Of a DNA stretch of 16,978 nucleotides, positions 9,782-16,978 are shown piece after piece. The notes beneath the pieces are model-generated. The model did not search any database. It was not told the origin of the DNA and worked only from the letters and a program-made list of their open reading frames with translations. Every line of letters starts with the position of its first letter. Within the stretch, counting starts at the first letter, position 1. A program made the translations under genes and the position numbers. The stretch spans positions 1 through 16,978 of the forward strand of contig QXCR01000323.1 of the NCBI GenBank assembly GCA_004380135.1, written 5' to 3'. This stretch comes from Stemphylium vesicarium (taxonomy: Eukaryota; Ascomycota; Dothideomycetes; Pleosporales; Pleosporaceae).

Positions 9782-10819
9782 GCGGCAGCCCTTAGGAACT
9801 ATGTGTATTATATCCTCCTTAGGTAGTATAGAGGTTGGCAGTGTGTCGTCAGATTCAAGTGCGTCGTCAGCCATCTCACCCCCCAACTGGGAACCTCTAG
9901 CTATCGGAGCTGAGGTCACAGGTGTTGTTTGGCGGCTGCGCTGGCGCGCGGTCAGCAGGTCGTCGATGCTGATATTGTCTTCCTGTGGCATCTCTGGATA
10001 TTCGAGTAGCTCGATCACCTCCTCGATCACTTGTGTAGAGGCGTAGCTATCTATTCCATCGAAGAAGAGCGTAGGTTCGAATACGACGTCGCGTGTGACG
10101 ATGACAGTGTCCTTTGTAGGCAGCCATATGCGGAAGATATTAGTGCCTTGGTAGCCAACGAGGTGGCCGATGAGAGTGCGCGATTCAAGCTTGTCGGCAG
10201 CTCTCAGGTCGCGGTTGTAGACGTAGGCGCGACATCCGATAGGTCTCATATGAGCGACGAGTGGCTTTCGTCCCCATACGACCTCGTACGGCGTCTTCCA
10301 GCCCAGAGCTTCAGTGGGCGTGCGATTGAGGATGTATGCTGCGGTGCGATACATCTCATGTGATAAATCTTTTGGTAGTTTGGCGTGTATGCGCATAGCG
10401 CGAGCTCGCTGAGTGAGAACTCCGCCTGCGCGTTCAATGAGTCCATTCGGCTCCTTTGTTCCAGCTGGAGCTGGCTCGTAGAGCATACCTAGCTCCTCCG
10501 TTGTGTTGATCAGGTCGTTCCCGAATCCTTTCTCGTTGTCGCATCGAACGGCGACTACGTCAGCGTCGTACACGCGTTGTATTCGGCGGACTAAGGACAT
10601 AAACTAGCGTATAAGGGTTGACTTATTCTTACGCTTAATTATAGCAATCTCATGCCACTTAGAGTACTCGTTAATAGAGTGTAGGGCGTACTTACTACTA
10701 TTAATACACTCTTCCCCTATGGGAATAATGTAGACGATATCTATCGCGATTTGATAGAATGGTCGCTGTGCGCGGCTCTCAGCCGGTCGTCTTGAGATGA
10801 TGTGAGTCATTCGAGCTTT
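9782..10819 (-). pseudogene. Element 1 integrase core and C-terminal part
   Basis: This is the DDE integrase that joins the cDNA to the target. The first catalytic aspartate is in FYQIAIDIVYI, the second in VAVRCDNEKGFG and the glutamate in KEPNGLIERAG, the usual spacing for a copia rve domain. The copia-typical C-terminal signature follows as YILNRTPTEALGWKTPYEVVWG and RDVVFEP (the first of these only in part conserved elsewhere). A TAG at 10604-10606 interrupts the core in the same register, consistent with CAG-to-TAG. A TAA at 9779-9781 and a TGA at 9776-9778 end the open part. All three catalytic residues remain. Confidence 0.9.
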
Positions 10820-11419
10820 AGTGCAGGTTTGGCACATGCAGTCTATGTGGTCTCCTGTTAGTTGTATGCTAGTGACGTTCGGCTCTAGCTGATCGACAGC
10901 CTTGTGACCTGGGTGGCCCCAAATCTAATGGGCAGCGCGTCGGTCGACAACGTTGGCAGGCTTTGGCGCGTACGACGGGCGATATGATGCCCCGAACGTA
11001 CTTAACGGTGAGTGGAGAAGCGACAGAGGTGGCCGGCGTGATGGCTCCGCATCGATAAGCCAGTGTCCTCCATTGTATTCAAGTTGCGCAATAACGTTGG
11101 TCGGTCGATGCATGTACAGGACGTCGCGGCTAGAGTCGAAGTGAATTGACTCTGTTCGGCAGCGTGCGAGTCCCAAGACGCTCGTGAGGAAGCCTTCGAC
11201 GTATGCGACGTGCGTTAGCTTTAACGTTAGCTATCTATGTAGTGTACGAGCGACGAGCTCCATTATACCCTAAGCTGTGATAAGAATAGAGGTATTGCTA
11301 GCATTAATTGAACGACGTTGTGGATTGTCGCTCGTTCTATTCTAGCCCTTCCATGCCTCTGTGTTGACGACGTGCGTGTTAGATCCTAGATCGACAATCC
11401 ATCGGTTGCGTAGCTCAGT
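10820..11419 (-). pseudogene. Element 1 protease and GAG-pre-integrase zinc-binding region
   Basis: The aspartic protease active site reads WIVDLGSNTHVVN at about 11360-11400, matching the fungal copia form W.(V/L)D.GSNTHV. A TAG follows at 11342-11344, and 11200-11340 is depleted of CA/TG. Readable sequence returns as AYVEGFLTSVLGL and IHFDSSRDVLY, the conserved protease-to-integrase stretch. The HHCC zinc-binding module is seen as WGHPGHK and CMCQTC, with one TAG at 10925-10927 just before it. The protease would process Gag-Pol in an intact copy. Confidence 0.8.
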
Positions 11420-11422
11420 CTA

Positions 11423-12600
11423 AGCGGTGTCATCAATAGCCATCGTCGTATGAGCTCCCACTGTCTCAGCATGATCGTCGATCGCAATGACGACGTCATC
11501 ATCGTGGCCGTCGTGGTTGTGTCCGTCGTGACCGTTGTGTCCGTCGTGGAGAGGCTTGAGCAACGGGCCACTCGATATCACGAACGTGTCGGCGTTGACA
11601 GGTGGCTTGCCATCATCAACTTGTAATGATGCAGTGCCCTGAGGTTGGCGGGCTGCCCACCTTGCAAGAGCAGTCTTAATGCGCGCGTTGATGTTGGAGT
11701 CCTTCCGCGCTTCCTCAACCTTGCGTACAGCCTCAGCTGCAGGCTGATAGGTCTTTGGACGTGCCGGGTGGCGTGGATTCAGGATGAAGCAGTCAGTGTA
11801 CCAATGCTGCTTCCCACATACGCAGGTAGGTGTTGGTCGTGCGCCGTCACGGTGAGCGCCATCACGGTGACCTCGACCAGTTGATGGAGTCTCACTCGGC
11901 TTTGTGATTCCGAGCTCAGCAGCAGAGACTGCCAGGCCTGTAGAGTGAGGCTTCGTGCGGCGTAGGTATGTGGTCATCTCGGCGACGTACGTCTCAAGAG
12001 ATGAGATCTCTGCAGTGGTGCCTCGCGCTTCATGCTTGAAGATCTCGCGCAGGCAGGATGTGGCGTACTCTTGATCTAGAGCCTTGCAGGCAATCAGAAA
12101 GTCCTCTTGTGGTCGGTTGCCGTCAGTCTCCGGCAGCTTGATTGACTTGCCTTGGGCGGTGATGTATACCTAGTCAGCTAGCCATTGCTCGACCTTCTTC
12201 GCGGCTCGTGGAGCAGTCTTGAGAGTATTATATTTGTCGGCAAGCTCGCGGCGACGAGTCGCGTCTATAGGGCAAAGGAACTTCTTGAGAGCGACTAGTT
12301 GGTTGTAGGGTGTCTCGTGATCCTTAATTAGGTGTATGTGGCGTATAGTAATCGTCTTGCTAATATCCGTGTTTAGGTTAGCCAGGGCCTTCTTCTAGGT
12401 GCGGTACTTAGAGTGGCGGCGCTCCTATTAATTGCATTTCTATTAGTATAACTCTTAGTTGTCTATAGTTAGGTTAGAGAGCCTAGTAGCTCTAACTTAG
12501 TAGTTAATAAGTTAAGGCTTAGTAGCCTCTATTAGTTTAGGGAGTAGCTCCTTAGCTATATTAGAATTAATATACTACTAGAGACTATAGTAGTTAGCAA
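11423..12600 (-). pseudogene. Element 1 Gag-like region
   Basis: Gag forms the cytoplasmic virus-like particle. The frame reads DN-stop-ELY, then KALANLNTDISKTITI, YNQLVALKKFLCPIDATRR, VEQWLAD-stop-VYITAQGK (TAG at 12170-12172, a TGG-to-TAG type change) and DFLIACKALDQEYA. It ends with a zinc knuckle CVCGKQHWYTDC, the compact form seen in fungal copia Gag. A His/Asp-rich repeat follows, and a TAG at 11420-11422 precedes the protease in the same frame. The N-terminus lies in a heavily CA/TG-depleted block, so the start codon cannot be placed; 12600 is approximate. Confidence 0.75.
11502..11549 (-). repeat. Short repeat encoding a Gly-His-Asp/Asn run in Gag
   Basis: A 15-18 bp unit built on CCGTCGTG recurs three times on plus and encodes (N/D)GH repeats ending in DDD just after the zinc knuckle. 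The length probably varies between copies. Metal binding is possible but unproven. Confidence 0.6.
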
Positions 12601-12861
12601 CGTCTTAGTGAATAAATAACTAGGTAAACTAGTTATTAGGTATATTAAATATAATAGTAACACGCGTTACTATAGGATTAGACTTAGTAGCTATTATTAA
12701 GGCTATAGTCGTGTGTGTATAGATTCTAGCAGAGATCTGGGCAATGTGCGTCGTGGGTGGACGCGGTAACAGGTGTGTTGTGGTAGACGCGGTAAGCAAC
12801 GTGCGACTTGAGTAGAGTGACGATTGTAGCAGTAGGTGAGAATAATCCTAGAGTGCAGCCA
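12601..12861 (-). other. Element 1 5' untranslated leader
   Basis: This lies between the primer-binding site and the degraded start of Gag. The outer half (about 12,720-12,861) looks unmutated and contains a partial direct repeat of GACGCGGTAA (near 12,760 and 12,790). The inner half belongs to the CA/TG-depleted block. Packaging and dimerisation signals would be expected here but cannot be recognised. Confidence 0.5.
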
Positions 12862-12871
12862 GGCTCATAAC
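12862..12871 (-). promoter_or_regulatory. Primer-binding site matching initiator tRNA-Met anticodon arm
   Basis: In element orientation GTTATGAGCC directly follows the 5' LTR end. It is complementary to the anticodon stem-loop of initiator tRNA-Met (GGCTCATAAC), which contains CAT. Copia-type elements are known to prime from an internal half-molecule of this tRNA, so the site also fixes the LTR boundary. Confidence 0.78.
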
Positions 12872-13067
12872 TATAGAGGTTAATGCAAGTAGTGCGCATG
12901 TAGGAAGAATTGAAGGATTGAACTGAGGTTGTATTGTGTGAGGCTACAAACAGAATATGTAGGTTGGTGACAGCAAACAGCGCTAGTCCTAGATAGGCAT
13001 AGCTCGCTAAGGTGAGTAGCCGCGAGGAGGTGAAGAGGAGGAGCAGTAGAGACCCCAAACCGTGACA
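12872..13067 (-). repeat. 5' LTR of element 1 (right copy)
   Basis: It has the same 196-base length as 7639-7834 with a single mismatch. It would carry the element promoter, directed leftwards, and it borders the distal part of the broken gene at 13073. Confidence 0.95.
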
Positions 13068-13072
13068 AATGG
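13068..13072. repeat. Right target-site duplication AATGG
   Basis: AATGG directly after the right LTR end GTGACA matches the copy at 7634-7638 and marks where host sequence resumes. Confidence 0.88.
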
Positions 13073-13642
13073 ACTGCTCTTGCTCCTGAGAAAGAGACCA
13101 TCCATCCATTCACCATGAAGCCCGATCCATCAGGAGGCTTCAGGGTCTACCAGGGGACCGCATCCGGAACGAACGGATCTACCGAGGTCCAGCCAGTTGT
13201 TGTCAAGGTCGATGAGAAAAAAGCCCAGACAGTAACCATCACTACTTCTGACCAGTACGTTGAGGGTATCTCTGCCTCGTATTCACTCAGCGCGGACATC
13301 AAATTCGTCTCAGTGGAATGGTCTGTCAGTGTTGAATACTCGTACACACACTCAGAAGAGACCTCAACTACTCAAACAACGGCCCTTGACCTGGCGGTAC
13401 AACAGACTGTCAACGCCCCAGCAATGACTAAGTGGGATGCTCAGCTCTTAGTCAAGGTTGCAGATATCTCGCCTACATACTACACCACTACTGCAACCCG
13501 CTGGTACGCTCTTCCGATCAGTGGTGCGGTAGCTGACAGTGCGAATCACGGTTGGTTCAGGAGAGAAGAGAACGTAGGCGTTACTATCAATGGTGGTCTC
13601 GCATTCGACGTGTCTTCAAACATCAACGCTACACCACTATAG
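13073..13642 (+). pseudogene. Distal part of the disrupted gene: aerolysin-like pore-forming module
   Basis: Host sequence resumes here in the reading phase left at 7638, and stays open for 189 codons to TAG at 13640-13642. Counted from the in-frame ATG at 13115, residues 37-48 (AQTVTITTSDQY) lead into alternating Ser/Thr-rich amphipathic strands (about 53-78). A polar Ser/Thr/Glu loop (HSEETSTTQTT, 79-89), another strand pair and a return strand (WDAQLLVKV, 107-115) follow. This pattern of long strands flanking a polar insertion loop is that of the aerolysin superfamily, in which the loop refolds into a transmembrane beta-barrel. It is far shorter than bacterial aerolysin and resembles the compact eukaryotic members. 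The ATG at 13115 has a strong context (CACCATGA), so this module might be expressed alone. The family assignment rests on pattern, not on a search. Confidence 0.66.
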
Positions 13643-13960
13643 CGTAATCCTAAGTGCATGGCATATGCTACTGGTGCAGCGATGCAAGGAGTATTGGCTC
13701 TGGTTATGACCTCGGCTGTATTCAACAACAGATCTAGGATGTTTAAGTAGCATAGCAATATATTTAGAGGGAATAGCATGCTTTACGCGATACACAGAAA
13801 GATATGTTGTAACGGTGTGAGGAGAGGGAGAGGACTGCGCTGTCATTGTATAGCTACGAAAGTGGGCAGCTATATACGTGTGTGGGATGATCAAGTGTGG
13901 TAGCGATAGCCGTACCCAACTCGTACTAGAGTGGATCTTGGCAAGGCCTAAACCGTCACA
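13643..13960. repeat. 3' flank of the broken gene, then the 3' LTR of element 2
   Basis: The right edge of an LTR is fixed at 13960 by AACCGTCACA (TGTGACGGTT in element orientation) followed by a polypurine tract. The left edge cannot be set because the other LTR of this element lies beyond the window. The first part, perhaps 100 bases, should be the 3' UTR of the disrupted gene. The LTR has no obvious similarity to that of element 1 except the terminal AACCGT(G/C)ACA. Confidence 0.6.
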
Positions 13961-13968
13961 CTCCCCCC
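13961..13968 (-). promoter_or_regulatory. Polypurine tract of element 2
   Basis: CTCCCCCC on plus gives GGGGGGAG next to the LTR start TGTGACGG, equivalent in place and composition to the tract of element 1. Confidence 0.75.
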
Positions 13969-13984
13969 TAGCTGCCGTAATTAA

Positions 13985-14539
13985 TAAAGCTAGCTAGTAC
14001 TAGTACCGTAGCTCTATTAGTTCTAGTATATTAACCTAAGTAGTAAGGAACTAGCAAATATTTTTAAGCTCTAGCTACTTTATAAACTTAGCGTGTTTCT
14101 ACCTTATAAGAGACTTTATAAGTCTATCTATAGATATCTCTACTATAGAATACTACTCTATATAGAGCCTTTCTTCCTATACCTCCTATCTTACTTATAT
14201 CTAATAGGTATCTATATACCTTAGCTTTATATAAAGCCGTTTATTCTCTTTTTTAATAATTCTAATTATCTATTTATTATTATAATAGATTATTAGTTAA
14301 ACTTCTAGATTAAACTAAATATACTAGAAGACCTAGATCTACTATTCTATCTCTTCTCTAGTTACTAATAGGGCTATTAGCTTAGCCTTAGTAGTTAACT
14401 TAGTAACTAATCTCTAGTAAGTAGCTTTCTAGTTAATAGGCATTCTATAGAGCTTAAATAAGTATCTATAAGATAATTAACGACTTTCTATATTATTAGT
14501 AAACGCTGCATCAGATGCTCTATAGAAGAGAGACTTGTC
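13985..14539 (-). pseudogene. Element 2 RNase H and Pol C-terminus, heavily RIP-damaged
   Basis: After LFYRASDAAFTNN, which corresponds to the start of RNase H, the frame enters a CA/TG-depleted block with many stops. The family skeleton still shows as TKSTTKAKLIALL, followed by a EEIE-WW-type segment and KHAKFIKQLELKNI near the end. The changes are consistent with C-to-T and G-to-A transitions only. No function can remain. Confidence 0.75.
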
Positions 14540-15625
14540 CCAGACGTAGGACGAGCTCTCCGCTATCTGCTGGCTGGCTCTGATCGCCAGGTGTCTGGTT
14601 CCGTACAGGTATCTCCAGACGTGGTTCACCGCCGATAGATGCTTCTGTCTAGGGTTTTGTAGGTGCTGTGCTAGTACTGAATGTGCTCGCGCCACATCAG
14701 GTCTCGTAAATGTCGAGATGTACGCTAGCGATCCGACTAGCTGCTGGTACAGCTGCGTGCGCTGGTGATTCGTGTCCTTGGTCGATTGGGCTAGAGAGTT
14801 CTCCACAAGCGGGACTGCTGGATATCTCCCCCTAGACTTCTAATCTAGGCCGTACTTATTAAATACCTTCTTAATAAACGAGTCTTAAATTAGCTAGATT
14901 ATTTCTACTTTCTAGTCTCTTAGAACTCTAATTCTAAAAAACTACTTAAGCTCTCTAAGCTTTCTTAGATTATATATAACTTTAAGTTCCTTTTTAAATT
15001 ACTAGTAATTATCTATATAATCTAGATATATAAGTACTATAATATTATTAATATAGAAAAAGACTATTAGTTTCTTATTAATAAATAAGTAAGGAACGTC
15101 CTTAACTAGTTCTAGACCTAGCTTAATTATCGTCTCTTTTAGGTGCTTATACTAGAGAAGAGGCGCGTCTTTTAGCCTATATAGGGCTCTCTTAAGCTCT
15201 AGGAGCTTGCCCAACTGCTCTAAGTACGGCTCTGGTGTCTGCACGTAGACTGGCTTATCGAGCGGCGCGTTCAGAAACGCGTTCAGCACATCGTACTGAT
15301 ATGCTTTCAAGCCAAAGGCTGCCGTAAGAGACATAAGAAATCAGAACACTCGTGCGGCCAGCGTGGCTGCATACGTGTCGCCCTAGTCCTCCTAGAGATC
15401 TCCTCTTATAATAAGCTAAGCCTTAAACTTATATAGAAGTCTATCTTTATTAAACTTATACGTAAATACCTATATTAGAGGTAGTATTTAGCTATACTTA
15501 TAGCTATTAGCCTCTATAACTATTATAGTCTTAAAGTAACCCTTCTCTTAATAGCTCTTAAACTCTTTAGCTCCTACTACTTTAAATTCTTATCTAAAAG
15601 GGTGCTTTTCTAGGTCTCTCTATCT
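14540..15625 (-). pseudogene. Element 2 reverse transcriptase, mosaic
   Basis: Undamaged blocks carry AYQYDVLNAFLNAPL-like residues (KAYQYDVLNAFLNAPLDKP at about 15,250-15,310) and LYQQLVGSLAYISTFTRPD (about 14,690-14,760). Between them the catalytic YVDD box at 15044-15055 reads YINN, so both catalytic aspartates are lost. Stops are numerous in the damaged blocks and absent from the intact ones. Domain order and register match element 1, but the residues differ clearly, so this is another family. Confidence 0.85.
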
Positions 15626-15961
15626 CTTTGGCGGAGGCGGAAGCTGGTTTCTATGCAGCCGTGCTTTCTGCGGTTCTAGTGGCTAAAGTGCTGCAGCAAA
15701 CGCAACAAAGTACGTGCCGAGCGTCTTCCTCTGCCTCTTTCCGGTCAGCACGTTTGACTCATCGAGCTGACTGCTGATCTCTTCACGTCTTGGAGCGTTG
15801 TTTGATCGTCGATCTGGTGCCTCTGCTTCAGTTGCTATAGGCTCCCAGCCTCGCGGCATCTCGACTGCTTCTGGCTCGAGCTCGGGATCAGGCTCAGGCT
15901 CAGTCTCCGGCTCCGGCTCCTGCTGAGTCGTCTGGTCTGGAGTGCTCTCTGGTGTTGGCAA
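15626..15961 (-). pseudogene. Element 2 integrase-RT linker with Glu-Pro repeat
   Basis: An undamaged block open for 92 codons from 15961 to 15683, with EPEPETEPEPDPELEPE followed by a basic KRQRKTLG segment. Linkers of this kind, low in complexity, separate integrase from RT in copia Pol. No enzymatic role is expected. Confidence 0.65.
15871..15925 (-). repeat. Imperfect GGCTC(A/C/G) repeat encoding Glu-Pro
   Basis: On plus, GGCTC-based six-base units (GGCTCA, GGCTCC) recur and encode alternating Glu and Pro on minus. It is a low-complexity spacer inside the linker. Confidence 0.6.
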
Positions 15962-16354
15962 CGGGCGAGGCGCATTCTTGGCTTAGTTAGATTAAGCGGC
16001 TCGCTTAGACTAACTTAGACCACTCTATTCTTCCTATACTAACTATAGGAGTAGTTTAATCTTCTAGTTAGTTTCCTCTAGTATTTCTAGAACGTCTAGT
16101 ATAGTTACTATCTCTCTTAGAGTCTATTAATCTAGGTAGATAGGCTCTATTCTATTATTAGATATAAAGACGACGTCTCTCGTCCTAAGTACTTATTCTA
16201 ATACTAGCATCTATACTTAGTATATATTTGTAGAGTTATATCTAACTAGCTGTCTAATTAGCGCGTAAGATTTAAGCTTCTCTCTACGCTTTAGTTTATT
16301 ATTTAGCATATAGGCTCGTGCTCCCACAATATTAAGGTGAGCTGCTAACGGCTT
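15962..16354 (-). pseudogene. Element 2 integrase C-terminal region, RIP-damaged
   Basis: In frame with the core but with many stops, KPLAAHLNIVGARAYML, KLKRREKLKSYALI and LRTRDVVFI remain legible. These are the copia integrase C-terminal blocks (family form KPL..HL...G..AY......REKL..R...G.LVGY). Sixty-base stretches such as 16081-16140 contain no CA or TG at all. Confidence 0.75.
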
Positions 16355-16978
16355 CTATCCACGTACGACTTCGTACGGTGTCTTCCATCCTAGTAATTCG
16401 ACGGGTGTTCTGTTGAGCAGGTAGACTGCCACTAGGCAGCACTCATTCAATAGCTCCATTGGCAGTCGCCCGTCCATCCTGATCGCTCTCGCTCGGATTA
16501 CGATCATCTTTCCAGCCTGTTCTGATAGGCCGTTCTGCTCCTCTGTGTACTCAGCTCGGAATTCCACGACGATCCCAAGATCTCTAAGCACATGCAACAA
16601 CTCGCTGTAGCCGCGCTCGTTGTCAAGCTTTACAATCACCACGACAGCGCCGTACTGGCGTTTAATCTTGGCCAGCAAACGCATAACTGTGCGCTTGAGA
16701 GTGCCTGAGCTCTTATCCGCCAGACAGCATGCCTCATGCCACTTACTGTACTGACACACTGCATGGAGCATCCAAAGGTCTCCATTGTAGCAGCGTTCAT
16801 TCCTCTCTCTTAGCTGCACCAGGTCCATGCCTATTCGGTAGAATAGACGATTAGCTGGCTTACTTTGAGCTCTCCTGCTTACACATCTGTGAAGCTTTGT
16901 CTCTACACAGACTTCACAGTCTGTCCATGTCGGAGCAATTCCCTGCTCCTCGACACTAATACCGATCACATGATCGTT
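16355..16978 (-). pseudogene. Element 2 integrase core, undamaged block, cut by window end
   Basis: An open frame of 204 codons from 16969 that extends past the window. It has a zinc-binding CEVC pair, the first catalytic aspartate in FYRIGMDLVQL, the second in VIVKLDNERGYS and the glutamate in EEQNGLSEQAG. The C-terminal motif VYLLNRTPVELLGWKTPYEV is typical of copia. No stop interrupts it, in sharp contrast with the next block to the left. The rest of integrase and all of Gag lie outside the window. Confidence 0.92.

Larger units (their letters stand above)
7639..13067 (-). mobile_element. Complete Ty1/copia LTR retrotransposon (element 1), 5,429 bp
   Basis: This is a full-length element with two 196-bp LTRs, flanking AATGG duplications, a primer-binding site, a polypurine tract and a single Gag-Pol register on the minus strand. 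The domain order is Gag, protease, integrase, RT, RNase H, which defines the copia superfamily. All readable blocks from about 12,560 down to the natural-looking stop at 7886-7888 share one frame, so no net indel has occurred, but at least nine in-frame stops make it non-autonomous. Nearly identical LTRs indicate a recent insertion. It lies inside another gene, which it interrupts. Confidence 0.95.
13961..16978 (-). mobile_element. Second Ty1/copia element (element 2), mosaic of RIP-damaged and intact blocks, partial
   Basis: A different copia element in the same orientation as element 1, continuing past the right end. Readable domains from right to left are integrase, linker, RT and RNase H, all in one register with no indel. 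Blocks without CA or TG and full of TAG/TAA (about 13,980-14,480; 14,825-15,185; 15,385-15,620; 15,985-16,330) alternate with normal blocks (about 14,490-14,820; 15,190-15,380; 15,625-15,980; 16,335-16,978). It is dead, but its history is unusual. Confidence 0.92.

Noticed and set aside
12726..13109. Open frames crossing the right LTR on minus, also seen at 7631-7865
   Set aside because: The same translation appears at both LTR copies because the LTR is duplicated; it is not a gene.
13980..14480. AT-rich segment as a centromere-like or origin sequence
   Set aside because: Its composition is explained by CpA-to-TpA decay, and RNase H residues are still legible in frame.

Overview
The window reads as genomic DNA of a filamentous ascomycete, most likely a Dothideomycete such as a member of the Pleosporales. 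This is inferred from a HET/NACHT/ankyrin fungal NLR gene, Ty1/copia elements with fungal-type Gag and protease motifs, a chromodomain remnant of a Ty3/gypsy element, and strong CpA-to-TpA (TpG-to-TpA) decay typical of repeat-induced point mutation (RIP). No rRNA, tRNA, CRISPR or bacterial operon structure was seen.

Layout. Positions 1-3697 (+) hold the 3' part of an NLR-like gene: the last residues of a HET-type domain, a NACHT NTPase and a long ankyrin array. One small interruption at about 903-949 is either a very short intron or a lesion. Positions 3848-5135 hold decayed retroelement debris: an LTR-like segment, a stop-riddled but readable chromodomain, and a hairpin. I see no convincing gene from 5136 to 6815.

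The main result is at 6916-13642. A gene on + begins at 6916 with a module carrying Greek-key motifs of the beta-gamma-crystallin type. It is broken after 7638 by a complete 5,429 bp Ty1/copia element on the minus strand (7639-13067), with 196 bp LTRs that differ at one base and flanking AATGG target-site duplications. The gene resumes in phase at 13073 and ends at 13642. The distal part looks like the pore-forming module of the aerolysin family. The uninterrupted gene would have had about 430 codons. The architecture resembles the beta-gamma-crystallin-fused aerolysin-like proteins known from animals. The break falls almost exactly at the boundary between the two modules.

A second, different copia element, also on minus, fills about 13,700-16,978 and runs off the right end. 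Both copia elements keep one reading register from integrase to RNase H without indels; the damage I can see is nonsense and missense point change. In the second element, blocks of a few hundred bases with almost no CA or TG alternate with apparently untouched blocks, a sharp mosaic. The first element has nearly identical LTRs but a nonsense-bearing interior, which suggests a damaged template was mobilised in trans or by template switching. The neighbourhood therefore combines an innate-immunity-type receptor gene, a disrupted pore-former gene and repeated retroelement invasion, as expected of a repeat-rich accessory compartment.
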